DNA of 16,352 bases from an uncultured Solobacterium sp. Its GTDB lineage: Bacteria; Bacillota_I; Bacilli_A; Erysipelotrichales; Erysipelotrichaceae. A program made the position numbers and the translations under genes. The stretch is taken from positions 1-16,352 of the forward strand of contig CAKMPP010000120.1 in assembly GCA_927911475.1 (NCBI GenBank). Direction: 5' to 3'. Position 1 is the first letter of the stretch. Every line of letters starts with the position of its first letter. Positions 7,479-16,238 of the stretch are shown here, one piece after another. Under the pieces are notes generated by a model, which was not told where the DNA came from, did not search any database, and saw only the letters and a list, made by a program, of their open reading frames with translations.

Positions 7479-8630
7479 ATGACAACGATTTACGACTATC
7501 TTGATTGGCGTGGAGATCTTCCATTTACAACCGAACCCTTTAATGAAGTGGATAATGCTATCCTCAGCCTTTTATCTTATGTTCATTATGATGATATTCC
7601 TAATATCGAAACAACTTTTCAACCACTCCATAAGATAAGAGATGAATTTTATAAACTACACACACGTGAAGAAATCGCAGAAATAGAAACCTATAATGGA
7701 GTGAATGCTAGATTACTCGATAAAGTTTCTGATACAGAGCGTTTTAAAGATATTAAAATTGGTTATTATATCAGTTATACTGACAAAGACTTTGTCGTAC
7801 AGTTTTCTGCTGTAACCTTTAAACTAGATGATATGCTCTATATTTCCTATCGTGGTACAGATAATACCTTTATTGGTTGGAAAGAAGATTTCTATTTATC
7901 CTACACAACAGGAACCAATGGTCAAAAAGCAGCAGTCGCATATATTGATCAATTATTTGAAAACGAAACCTTACCAATCCATGTTGGCGGACATTCTAAA
8001 GGTGGTAATCTAGCGATATATGCCGCATGTCATTGCAATCAATCCATTCAAGATAAAATTACAAAGGTATGGTCAAATGATGGACCTGGCTTCCAAGGAG
8101 AAATGTTACAATCCCCTGCTTATAAAGCGATACAAGATAGAATCACACTGATTATTCCAGATTCATCAATTATTGGTATTCTGATGAATAACGTTGATCC
8201 AAAGATTGTTAAAAGTACAGTAAATACAGTTATGCAACATGATGCTTTAACGTGGATTGTAATACGTAACCATTTTGATCAAGCTGAATCATTATCTGCT
8301 AACTCAACATTCTTAAACAAAGCAGTCGATAAATTCTTAGAGAATCTATCGGAAGATGAAGCGAAGATTGCAATTGATGGAATCTTCTCAATTCTAGAAT
8401 CAACCGATGCTGAATCTTTCGCTAAACTCAAAGAAGGCGGTTTTGATTCCTTAAAGGATATTATCAGTGCTATTCAAAAATTACCTCCAGAAAAATCATC
8501 AGTTATCTTGCGTTTAGTTGGTAATATGATTTCCAATAGTAGTAACATTCTCGCAAGCGACTATATGTCAAAACTCCAAGAACAATTTAATAAAGTAAAA
8601 GATTCATTTAAGAAAAAAGAAGAAAGGTGA
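7479..8630 (+). CDS. DUF2974/Mbeg1-like alpha/beta-hydrolase (lipase-like)
   Basis: 383 residues from the ATG at 7479, chosen because GAGG lies ten bases upstream and because family members begin like MTTIYDYLDWRGDL. The upstream in-frame ATG at 7449 has no Shine-Dalgarno. The nucleophile elbow GGHSKGGNLAIYAA (170-183) gives S173 as catalytic serine. YISYRGTDNTFIGWKEDF (121-138) and SNDGPGF (199-205) are characteristic of this lipase-like family; H254 in MQHDALTW is a candidate catalytic histidine. The last 100 residues are helical and charged, ending KKKEER. No signal peptide is seen, so it probably acts inside the cell. The substrate is unknown. It is the only rightward gene between alaS and trpS and is monocistronic, ending in a strong terminator. 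Confidence 0.85.
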   Translation: MTTIYDYLDWRGDLPFTTEPFNEVDNAILSLLSYVHYDDIPNIETTFQPLHKIRDEFYKLHTREEIAEIETYNGVNARLLDKVSDTERFKDIKIGYYISYTDKDFVVQFSAVTFKLDDMLYISYRGTDNTFIGWKEDFYLSYTTGTNGQKAAVAYIDQLFENETLPIHVGGHSKGGNLAIYAACHCNQSIQDKITKVWSNDGPGFQGEMLQSPAYKAIQDRITLIIPDSSIIGILMNNVDPKIVKSTVNTVMQHDALTWIVIRNHFDQAESLSANSTFLNKAVDKFLENLSEDEAKIAIDGIFSILESTDAESFAKLKEGGFDSLKDIISAIQKLPPEKSSVILRLVGNMISNSSNILASDYMSKLQEQFNKVKDSFKKKEER

Positions 8631-8651
8631 GAAAAATTTGCTCACCTTTTT
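8623..8651. terminator. Bidirectional terminator between the DUF2974 gene and recD2
   Basis: A 9-bp stem AAAGGTGAG / CTCACCTTT (8623-8631 with 8641-8649) has a 9-base loop. TTTTT follows on the plus strand, and a pyrimidine-rich T stretch follows on the minus strand. The stop of the plus gene lies in the stem and that of recD2 at the stem's outer edge, so one hairpin serves both convergent genes. Confidence 0.9.
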
Positions 8652-10844
8652 AATATCCATAATCGCCTTTTACAAACTGTTGTATTTTTTGAGTTAGCGT
8701 TGTCTCACGAGGATGTAATTCTAATACTTGAATACCACGCTTAAATGCCTCTAACTCCCCCAATACGATTAATGCTTTGCGTGCTCTTGTGACACCTGTA
8801 TATATTAGTTTTCTTTGTAACATGCCCGCATGTCTGCGAATAATAGGCATGATAACAATTGGATATTCACTACCCTGTGATTTGTGCACACTGATACAGT
8901 ATGCTAGTGTAATATTAATCCAGTTTTCTGGTTTATATTCAACAATGATTTCACCAAACTGACAGATAATAGTTGTTTTATGATCTTCCGCATGCTTTGC
9001 ATCAATGATTTCCACTAATACACCTATATCCCCATTGTATACATCGTCATCCGGTTGATTCTTTAACTGCAGAATTTTATCACCCTCACGGAAAGTCATA
9101 TATCCTGATTTTACTTCTGCTTTAGCCTTGGATGGTGGATTAAATGATTCTTGTAATGCATTGTTTAGATAATCAATTCCTGCTACCCCCTGCATACATT
9201 GGAGATAATATCTGAATATCATCGATAGAATACCCCTTTTGCAAAGCATCATCAACCATCATTAAAAGATTGCAACGGATATCTTCTGGCATGCATGCAA
9301 AGAATTTTACATCATGATGATATTCTTCAACCACTACATTACCTGTGTTGATTGCATGTGCTAAATTTATGACATCACTATCAGATTGTTGACGATAGAT
9401 GTGTTTTAATTCAATTAACGAGAATTCGTTTGATTGCATTAGATCTCGTAACACACACCCTGGACCAACACTTGGTAACTGATCTTTATCACCAATAATG
9501 CAAATCTTTTTAATTCTCTTACTCGCTAGCAACAAGTTGTAGAATAACCAGTTATCAACCATCGAGAACTCATCAATAATTAATAAATCTGCTAGGATAG
9601 GTTCTTCATCATTTTTTCCAAACGTATTTGATTCAAGGTCCCACTGTAATAAGGAGTGAATTGTTGTTGCGTTAACACCACTTACTTCAGCCAATCGTTT
9701 TGCGGCTCTTCCGGTTGGTGCAGCACAGATAATTGACGAGGATGGATACATGAGTTTAAATAGCTTAATCATCGCATTTACAACTGTCGTTTTACCAGTA
9801 CCAGGACCACCAGTCATTATCATAAACGGTCTTTCAAAGAAGACTTGTATCGCTTGAATCTGTGTTTCATCATACGTAATACCTAGATGTTCTTGTACAT
9901 CTTCTAGGTAAGAAAGCAATAACTTAGGATCATAAGGATCCATGAATTGATATGGAAACTCTGCTAAAAATCTAGCGATACCGATTTCTGCATCATATTG
10001 AGCGATCGGAAATACACGATTTTCTTCACGATAGAGTTGATGTTTAAGAATTGCTTCATCAAATATCGCTTCAAAATCACAGGTTAAAGAACCTAGTTCT
10101 TTAAAGAATGCAGTCTCCAGTGTTTCTAGACGTACATAGCTATTACCATCACGCATACATAAATCACTCACAAGTGAAATAAGAAGAGCGTATAATCGTC
10201 GGTTATCAGTATCGCTAATACCTAAACTTTTGCCTATCTTATCTGCTGTTTTAAAACCAAAGCCATCTACTTCTTCAATCAGTCGATATGGATTTTCATT
10301 TAGTTTACTTAATGCTTCTTTACCATAAATACGAGTGATTTTCGCAAGATTTCGTTGGCTTAAACCATGAATGTTTAAAAACTTTGCAAGTTCTTCCATC
10401 CCCATTATCAATTTGTAAACCTTCAATAATGACATTGATTTGACGCTTCGATAGTTCTACCATTTTTTCTAATAAAGAACTATCTTCACGTATCAACGAT
10501 AAACAATCTTCACCTAGTGCTTCTACAATTTTTTCAGCTGTCTTTTTGCCGATACCAGGAAAATTTACACCAGATAAATAGCGTACAACACCATCCTTTT
10601 CAGTCGGTAATAGTTTGGCTAATGTCTGTATCTGAAACTGCATACCGTAACGCGGATGTTCAATATAATTTCCATTAATACGATACTGTATACCTGTAAC
10701 AAGCTCAGGAATATTACCAGTTACAGATATCACTCTTCCCTTTTTATCATTGACTTCAAACTTTGCAGCAGTATAAAAATTCCCTTCGTTGCGGAAGAGA
10801 ATATATGTGAATTTACCTGTTAACGTAATCAATGAATCGTCCAT
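8650..10844 (-). CDS. recD2: RecD2 (RecD/TraA-type) 5'-3' DNA helicase, frame broken at two sites
   Basis: Superfamily 1B helicase acting in DNA repair without RecBC. The N-terminal region has helix-hairpin-helix repeats (FPGIGKKTAEKI near 95-106, then IHGLSQRN and VDGFGFKTADKIG). The helicase core has Walker A GGPGTGKTT (about 345-353), LLIIDEFSMVD (Walker B, D424/E425), GDKDQLPSVGPG (motif III), SVHKSQGSEYPIVIMP (motif V) and TGVTRARKALIVLG (motif VI). Frame breaks fall in GGGG (10400-10403) and GGGGG (9186-9190, minus strand). Removing one G at each restores QIDNGMEELAKF and SPMYAGVAGIDYLN and gives 730 residues, a normal RecD2 length. It begins 8 bp after mnmA, whose stop precedes the recD2 AAGGAG, so the two form an operon. 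Confidence 0.93.
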
Positions 10845-10852
10845 GAATCTCC

Positions 10853-12005
10853 TTATTTATCTGTTTCAGGATGTACAAGTAATTTTACATGTTCCATAAG
10901 ATCAACTCCATCTTTGAAGACTTTCTCAATCTTACCACCAGCAAACATTACATCACCATCGTAGAATACAGCCTCTTGTCCAGGTGTAATACTACGAATA
11001 CCCTCAGGGAATAAAGCAGTTAAAGTACCATCCTTATTTACTACAAGTTCTACATCATTATCCGCTTGACGATATCTAAACTTCGCATGGCACTGTAATG
11101 GTAATGTACGATCAGCTAGCCAGTTTACACCAGTTACCAAACAAGATGTAGCGTACAGCAAGTCTTGATGATTAGAATCAACGACATATAGTTCGTTTCT
11201 ATATACGTCTTTTCCTACCACAAAGAAAGGACCAATGCCACCAATATCCAAACCTTTTCTTTGACCAATGGTATAGTACATAACACCTTGATGTGTACCT
11301 ACTTTCTGTTTAGTCGTTACATCGATAATATCCCCAGATTTCATTGGAAGATAATTACTGAGGAACTCACGAAAGTGGCGTTCACCGATAAAACAAATAC
11401 CTGTAGAATCCTTCTTCTTAGCAATCGATAAACCTAGCTCTTCGGCGATGCGGCGAACTTCAGGCTTTTCAATTTCGCCAAGTGGGAATAATACATGTTC
11501 TAATACTTCACGACGAATCTCTGTTAAAAAGTATGACTGGTCTTTATTGTGATCAACTGCTTTACATAAGACATGATGATCACCTTCTTCACCAAGTCTT
11601 ACATAGTGACCTGTCGCAACAGTATCAAAGCCCTTTTCTTTTGCAAACTTCATAAAACTATCAAACTTAATATAGCGATTACACAAAAATATCTGGGTTT
11701 GGTGTTCTGCCCAACTTATATTCATCAATAAAAGTTTGAAAGACATCATCCCAATATTCCTTAATAAAATCGATACGTAATAGTTCTAAACCTAACTTAC
11801 TAGCTACGTCAGCCGCATCCTTATAGTCAGCTTCTTGTGGACATACTGGATCATATAAAGTAGGATTTCCACTAAAGTCTTCATTTGCGACGGAATCCCA
11901 GTTACGCATAAAAGCACAGGTCACATCATAACCCTGCTGTTGTAATAAATATGCAGCGACGGCGCTATCTACACCACCTGATAAACCTACGAGTACTTTT
12001 TTCAT
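10853..12005 (-). CDS. mnmA: tRNA 2-thiouridylase MnmA, frame broken by one extra base
   Basis: Uses ATP and a sulfur relay to make 2-thiouridine at position 34 of Lys, Glu and Gln tRNAs. It begins with the PP-loop GLSGGVDSAVAAYLL (about 7-21), then FMRNWD, and later has ATGHYVR, KDQSYFL, the catalytic DSTGICFIGERHFREFL (C204) and YYTIGQRKGL. The frame is lost in the TTTTT run 11685-11689. Removing one T turns NPDIFV-stop into TPNPDILCNRYIKF, restoring the other catalytic cysteine C108 directly at the break. The corrected length is 383, within the family range. No Shine-Dalgarno precedes the ATG, but a TATAAT lies only 7 bases upstream, so the mRNA may be leaderless. It is followed by recD2. 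Confidence 0.93.
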
Positions 12006-12012
12006 ACTGCTT

Positions 12013-12018
12013 ATTATA
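12013..12018 (-). promoter_or_regulatory. Perfect -10 box directly upstream of mnmA
   Basis: TATAAT on the minus strand is separated from the mnmA ATG by only 7 bases (AAGCAGT), so transcription would begin at or next to the start codon. It follows the spx terminator. No good -35 is seen 15-19 bp upstream, which lowers confidence. Confidence 0.45.
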
Positions 12019-12023
12019 CAACA

Positions 12024-12047
12024 AAAGAAGTCCTAATGGACTTCTTT
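12024..12047 (-). terminator. Terminator hairpin of spx
   Basis: A perfect 10-bp stem AAAGAAGTCC / GGACTTCTTT (12024-12033 with 12038-12047) has a 4-base loop that includes part of the spx TAG stop. On the minus strand the stem ends in TTT, followed by TGTTG, so the T run is short and termination may be incomplete. Confidence 0.65.
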
Positions 12048-12479
12048 CTGAAATGCTGTTTGCATTGTTTGACAAGCTTTGAAATTTGGGCAGGTTTCAT
12101 TACAACTACGATCTGCCAAATGACGTAACTCTACCGGTACAAATACACCGATTTCCTCTTCGTCATAGCCGACTTGGAAGTTATTCTCACTCAAAATGAT
12201 TGGGCGTTTTAATACACTAGGATTACGCTTGATAAAAGTGATTAATTCATCTGTCTTCATTGAATCGATATCAACATTAGATTCTTGAATAATTTTAGAA
12301 CGCTTAGAGATGATATCATCACTACCATTTTCACTTCTCATCAATAGGTGCTTTATTTCGTTATCATTTAACAATGTCTTAAAGATGTTCTTCTCTATAA
12401 ATGGAAGACTACGATCTTTTAACCATTGTTTCACTTTACGGCAACTTGCACATCCTGGAGATGTGTATACAACTATCAT
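12033..12479 (-). CDS. spx: Spx-type redox regulator (ArsC family) with a cysteine-rich C-terminal tail
   Basis: 148 residues from the ATG at 12479, chosen because AGGAGG lies six bases upstream. The in-frame ATG at 12485 touches the AGGAGG. With this start the redox switch is C10-x2-C13 (SPGCASC) and the RPII arginine is R92, exactly the Bacillus Spx numbering. Other family blocks are FIEKNIFK, ENGSDDIISKRSK and QVGYDEEEI. Spx binds the alpha C-terminal domain of RNA polymerase and activates thiol-stress genes when C10-C13 is oxidised. Unlike the roughly 131-residue Bacillus protein, this one ends with a tail CNETCPNFKAC (C126, C130, C136), which could bind metal. It is monocistronic, with its own promoter and terminator. 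Confidence 0.92.
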   Translation of the reverse strand: MIVVYTSPGCASCRKVKQWLKDRSLPFIEKNIFKTLLNDNEIKHLLMRSENGSDDIISKRSKIIQESNVDIDSMKTDELITFIKRNPSVLKRPIILSENNFQVGYDEEEIGVFVPVELRHLADRSCNETCPNFKACQTMQTAFQKEVH

Positions 12480-12499
12480 AATCATCCTCCTGTTTAGTG

Positions 12500-12508
12500 A
12501 TTATATCA
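12500..12508 (-). promoter_or_regulatory. Extended -10 promoter of spx
   Basis: TGATATAAT on the minus strand is a perfect extended -10 (TGN plus TATAAT). The -35 is poor, as is usual for this promoter class. It sits in a 13-bp inverted repeat GTGAT-ATA-ATCAC (12497-12509), which could be an operator. The start of transcription would lie just before the AGGAGG at 12491-12486. Confidence 0.7.
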
Positions 12509-12568
12509 CGCTATATTTTGAAAAGAAATAGGTCATAATTTATATTTTATAAAATCTTTATAAACTCC

Positions 12569-14161
12569 TTATTCCACTACTTCCATCTTTTCAAACGCTA
12601 ATGATGATAAGAAGAATGCAATGATAGCCATTATACAACTTGTGATTATCAAGCCTAAGAATGCGGCTTCTAGATTATTAAAGAAGAACATTGATACTAC
12701 TGCAACAAATATAGAAGCAGCTGTACTAATTAGCATTAGGAACATATCAATAAACTGTACAAACACCTTAAAATCACCAATTGCAGGTGAAATAATTGTA
12801 TGTACCATCATATTGATATAAATACGACTCGCATTAACACTGACACCTACTAACGCTGTTAATAGTATATGTATCGGTGATAAATCTAAAGCTGCTCCGC
12901 CAATAATCGCAATAATCATTGTATCCACAAAAGCTCTAATATGTTCAATTTTTGTTGCATTCCATGTCTTATGAATCTTCGAATCAGGAAGTAAGAACGT
13001 ATAGTAGTTCTGTAATTCCTTCATCCATTTTGAACGCATTACTCCGAAAAATGTAATGAAATACGTAACAATTACTGGAATTACAAATAAACGTACATGC
13101 ATGATATCTCTCATAAAACCAATATCACGAGATAAGAAATACAGTATAATACCACCAACTAAGAATAAGAATGATCGAACAGAGAAAATAAAGAGTCGAT
13201 TCTTTTTATATTCTAATAATTGGCGATAGAAGATTGCCTTAGCATAATATCCTTTATATTTTATAGAAGCTTGCATGTACTTCTTAGGTTTTGCTCCTAC
13301 AATTGAGACCTCACCTGCTTTAGCTTTCTCTATTGCTTGTTCGTACTCATCAGAGAATTGTTCAGCCTCCTCAAAGTAAGCTCCTTCACATTTAGATTTA
13401 TATGCAAGAATTGGAAGTATCAGTGCAGATAAAATAAATAACACAGTACCTACAACATTACTCCAGTGATAGCCATAGAAAATCCATTGTAGCAAACCAA
13501 TACTCCAACCAAACAGTGGAAACAACTTAATAAATGGAGACTTTAGATACGTAACAAGGATGGAAATATTAAACCCTTGATCTAACACTACTAACAAGAA
13601 TCCAATGGCCAATGCACCCAATAATACATACAGAATATAGGATACAAAACGTATTAAGTTATTTGAGATTGTTTCATTACCATAACATAAGATAACTAAA
13701 CTCATTTCAATAAAGAAATCAAACGTTAGATAAATAACTGCATATAGCACAAACTGTAACGTGTAAGTCGGATATAAAATACATCCAAATACACATAAAA
13801 CAATAAAGAAGATTGATGAAATAACGACACTTCTAAGACCACTAAATAATAGAATTAATTTTGGATGGATTGGAGATTGGAAAACAAATTGAACATCTGC
13901 TTTGCGGAATATAAGTCCTTTTCTTTTAAAATATTGAATGAGTCCCGGAACACCTAAATACAGTTGTAACAACATGAACATTACTATATATTCAGACGCA
14001 TCTGTAATACCGATTTTTTGAAAAATACTCTTATACCCGGATAATACCAAAGCAAAATAAGCAATCGAAGCGATTAACATTAACACGAAAGCAGGCTTTC
14101 GCATTGAACGCTTAAATCCATTAATGAATATGCGCTTATGTAAATAGAATAAGGAATTCAT
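12569..14161 (-). CDS. ABC exporter, membrane subunit
   Basis: 530 residues with many hydrophobic segments in two blocks. About six lie between residues 25 and 260 (for example FVLMLIASIAYFALVLSGY, VVISSIFFIVLCVFGCILY). A charged cytoplasmic stretch follows at about 262-310 (YEQAIEKAKAGE). Further segments fill 325-525 and include FVQFIDMFLMLIS and FLGLIITSCIMAIIAFFLSS. It resembles the putative ABC exporter family of Bacillota; the substrate is unknown. The start is in ATGA overlap with the ATPase stop, so the two are translationally coupled. No strong terminator is seen in the 77 bp between it and the spx ribosome-binding site, so some readthrough toward spx is possible. Confidence 0.87.
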   Translation of the reverse strand: MNSLFYLHKRIFINGFKRSMRKPAFVLMLIASIAYFALVLSGYKSIFQKIGITDASEYIVMFMLLQLYLGVPGLIQYFKRKGLIFRKADVQFVFQSPIHPKLILLFSGLRSVVISSIFFIVLCVFGCILYPTYTLQFVLYAVIYLTFDFFIEMSLVILCYGNETISNNLIRFVSYILYVLLGALAIGFLLVVLDQGFNISILVTYLKSPFIKLFPLFGWSIGLLQWIFYGYHWSNVVGTVLFILSALILPILAYKSKCEGAYFEEAEQFSDEYEQAIEKAKAGEVSIVGAKPKKYMQASIKYKGYYAKAIFYRQLLEYKKNRLFIFSVRSFLFLVGGIILYFLSRDIGFMRDIMHVRLFVIPVIVTYFITFFGVMRSKWMKELQNYYTFLLPDSKIHKTWNATKIEHIRAFVDTMIIAIIGGAALDLSPIHILLTALVGVSVNASRIYINMMVHTIISPAIGDFKVFVQFIDMFLMLISTAASIFVAVVSMFFFNNLEAAFLGLIITSCIMAIIAFFLSSLAFEKMEVVE

Positions 14162-14871
14162 TCTTCTGACTCCTTCTCATCTTCTTTATCTGTAAGTGAG
14201 AAGAACAAATCTTCAATATTTTGATTTTGTGTACCATCATTTTCGTAAGTTCCAATCACTTTCCCATGATCCATAATGTATAGCGTATCCCATAACTCTT
14301 GTACCATTTCAAGCATATGTGTACTTAAAAGAACCGTTACACCTCTATCCTTCATTTCGAAGATAACTTTTTTGAGTTCTTTGATGGCTGCTGGATCTAG
14401 ACCAACCATTGGCTCGTCAAATAAAATTACTTCAGGTTTAATACATAATGCACAAATAATACTTACCTTCTGCATCATACCTTTTGATAATTCATCTCCA
14501 AGTTTATCCTTCTTATCAGACATTTCAAAGCGAGTAAGTAACGCTTCCACTTCCTCATCTGTAATTTGAGAACGGTATGCACGACGTACATATTCAATAT
14601 GTTCCATCACTGTTAATGCCCCAAACATCGCAGGAATTTCAGGTACATACGCAAATATCTTCTTTGCGTCTATTGACTTTGATGGTAAACCATTAATCTT
14701 TATTTCGCCCTCATAGCGCAATAATCCTGCAATACTCTTAATAGTTGTAGACTTACCAGCACCATTAGGTCCTAGTAAAATACCAACCTTACCACTAGGT
14801 ACAGTAAAATTAATTTGATCGACAGCTGCTATCTTCTTATATTTCTTTGTTAAATTACTTATTTCTAACAT
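14158..14871 (-). CDS. ABC transporter ATP-binding subunit
   Basis: 237 residues from the ATG at 14871, where the family begins (MLEISNLTKKYKK). An in-frame ATG at 14898 would add nine residues encoded across an A7G8 tract and has no Shine-Dalgarno. Motifs: Walker A GPNGAGKST (34-42), signature LSKGMMQ (128-134), Walker B VILFDEP (148-154) with E153, D-loop GLDP and H-loop H185. The Q-loop position reads YVPEIPAMF, with Glu where Gln is usual. It energises the adjacent membrane subunit. The acidic C-terminus (TDKEDEKESEE) overlaps the permease start. Transcription probably starts from the promoter divergent to trpS. Confidence 0.92.
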   Translation of the reverse strand: MLEISNLTKKYKKIAAVDQINFTVPSGKVGILLGPNGAGKSTTIKSIAGLLRYEGEIKINGLPSKSIDAKKIFAYVPEIPAMFGALTVMEHIEYVRRAYRSQITDEEVEALLTRFEMSDKKDKLGDELSKGMMQKVSIICALCIKPEVILFDEPMVGLDPAAIKELKKVIFEMKDRGVTVLLSTHMLEMVQELWDTLYIMDHGKVIGTYENDGTQNQNIEDLFFSLTDKEDEKESEE

Positions 14872-14876
14872 AGAGA

Positions 14877-14891
14877 CCCCCCCCTTTTTTT
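14877..14891 (-). repeat. A7G8 homopolymer tract at the ATPase ribosome-binding site
   Basis: On the minus strand seven A are followed by eight G, ending five bases before the ATG at 14871. The G run is the only possible Shine-Dalgarno for the ATPase gene. Such tracts slip easily in replication, and the length is also prone to sequencing error. Confidence 0.75.
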
Positions 14892-14943
14892 GAAACATGC
14901 ATGAAAGTTTTATTGTCTTTATAAAAATAATGTTTCCTTTACG

Positions 14944-14973
14944 AGTATACCATGCAAAAAATAGCTATCGCAA
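14944..14973 (-). promoter_or_regulatory. Promoter of the ABC exporter genes
   Basis: On the minus strand TTGCGA (14973-14968), an 18-bp spacer and TATACT (14949-14944) preceded by TGG make an extended -10 promoter. The leader to the ATG at 14871 would be about 65 bases. It lies back to back with the trpS promoter. Confidence 0.55.
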
Positions 14974-14991
14974 ATGCAGAATAAAAAGCAC

Positions 14992-15020
14992 TTATCAATT
15001 ATATTGTTTTATGTTAGAAT
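14992..15020 (+). promoter_or_regulatory. Promoter of the trpS T-box transcript
   Basis: TTATCA (14992-14997), a 17-bp spacer and TAGAAT (15015-15020), with TG at 15012-15013 forming an extended -10. The predicted start lies just before the base of the T-box Stem I at 15028. Confidence 0.65.
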
Positions 15021-15027
15021 CATCGTG

Positions 15028-15229
15028 TATTCGGAATGCGATTACGCGTTGAATTCTTAGAGAATCAGTGTTTGGTGTAAACTGATATTTCAACAAAGTA
15101 TGTTTGGAGTTCCATTAATAGAATACCGGAGGCCCGTTATCCCAAATTAAGTGATCCTTTTGGATAAGTCGGGTGGTACCGCGCATATCGTCTCATGCGT
15201 CCCTTCAATTACATTGAAGAGACGTTTTT
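15028..15229 (+). promoter_or_regulatory. T-box riboswitch (tRNA-Trp) controlling trpS
   Basis: The T-box core GGGTGGTACCGCG is at 15171-15183. GTATTC (15028-15033) pairs with GAATAC (15121-15126) as the base of Stem I. GGAA and TTCC extend it. The apical element TTTGGTGTAAACTG resembles that of the alaS leader. The specifier region GTTTGGAGTTCC contains UGG (15105-15107), the tryptophan codon, in agreement with trpS downstream. Uncharged tRNA-Trp should favour the antiterminator and expression. Confidence 0.93.
15198..15229 (+). terminator. T-box regulated terminator of the trpS leader
   Basis: CGTCCCTTCAAT (15198-15209) pairs with ATTGAAGAGACG (15213-15224), 12 positions with one mismatch and a 3-base loop. 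TTTTT follows. The trpS Shine-Dalgarno AAGGAG (15236-15241) comes after it. Confidence 0.88.
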
Positions 15230-15249
15230 AAATTCAAGGAGAATTCACT

Positions 15250-16238
15250 ATGAAAAGAATGTTAAGCGGTATTAAGCCAACTGGTCAATTACACTTAGGA
15301 AACTATATCGGTGCTTTAAGACACTTTGTAGAGTCACAGAATGAATATGAAATGTTTGCCTTCATCGCAAACTTACACTGCATAACAGTTCCACAAGACC
15401 CAAAGGAATTACAAAAAAACTTAAAAGATTGTGTAGCTCTATATCTTGCATGTGGACTAGATCCAAATAAAGCTACAATTTTCTTACAAACAGATGTAAA
15501 GGAACATGCACAGCTCGGCTTTATCATGTGCTGTCATACATATATGGGTGAATTAAACCGTATGACACAGTTCAAAGACAAACAAGCTAAGGGTGAAAAG
15601 AATCTTTCTGGGGGTCTTTATACATACCCTGCATTAATGGCGGCGGACATTCTACTCTATAGCCCTGACTATGTACCTGTTGGAGAAGATCAGAAACAAC
15701 ACGTTGAATTAACACGTGATGTTGCAGAAAGAATGAATAATCGTTACGGGAAACTCTTTACAGTACCAGAACCACTCGTCGCTAAAGTTGGTGCCAGAAT
15801 TATGTCACTCAGCGATCCAACAAAGAAGATGTCTAAATCTGATGAAACAAACAAAGGATGTATTTATCTATTAGATGATCTTAAGGTAGCACGTAAGAAA
15901 GTAATGTCCGCTGTTACAGACAGTCTAGGTAAAGTTCACTATGATCCTGAAAATCAACCTGGTATCGCAAACTTAATGCAGATTCTCTCCTCCCTATCAA
16001 ATGAACGTTCATTTGAGGATATCGAAAAAGAATTTGAAGGAAAAGGCTATGGAGACTTCAAGAAAGCAGTTGCGGATGCAGTATGTGCTAAGTTAGAAGA
16101 AATTCAAACACGTTATAATGAAATTCTAAACAGCGATTTAATTGAAACTACATTAGCAAGTGGTGCAAAGAAAGCTAGAGCACTTGCCGAAAAAAACTAA
16201 ACCAAGTACAAAAAGCGATTGGTATGGAAATTCTTTAA
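15250..16238 (+). CDS. trpS: Tryptophan-tRNA ligase, 3' end shifted by one missing base
   Basis: Class I synthetase charging tRNA-Trp. The HIGH-type motif is TGQLHLGNYIGA (11-22), the KMSKS loop is KMSKS (193-197), and VPVGEDQKQHVELTRDVAERMN contributes to the active site. AAGGAG lies eight bases before the ATG. The uninterrupted frame stops at 16198-16200 after 316 residues, with GAKKARALAEKN. The next frame continues NQVQKAIGMEIL-stop to 16238, the family's usual C-terminal helix. One extra A in the A7 run at 16190-16196 joins them as LAEKKLNQVQKAIGMEIL, giving 329 residues, the normal length. The terminator then follows 7 bp after the stop instead of 45. The catalytic core is intact either way. 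Confidence 0.95.

Noticed and set aside
12540..12568. ATTTTATAAAAT inverted repeat after the ABC permease as a terminator
   Set aside because: No G-C pairs and no T run in the right place; too weak.
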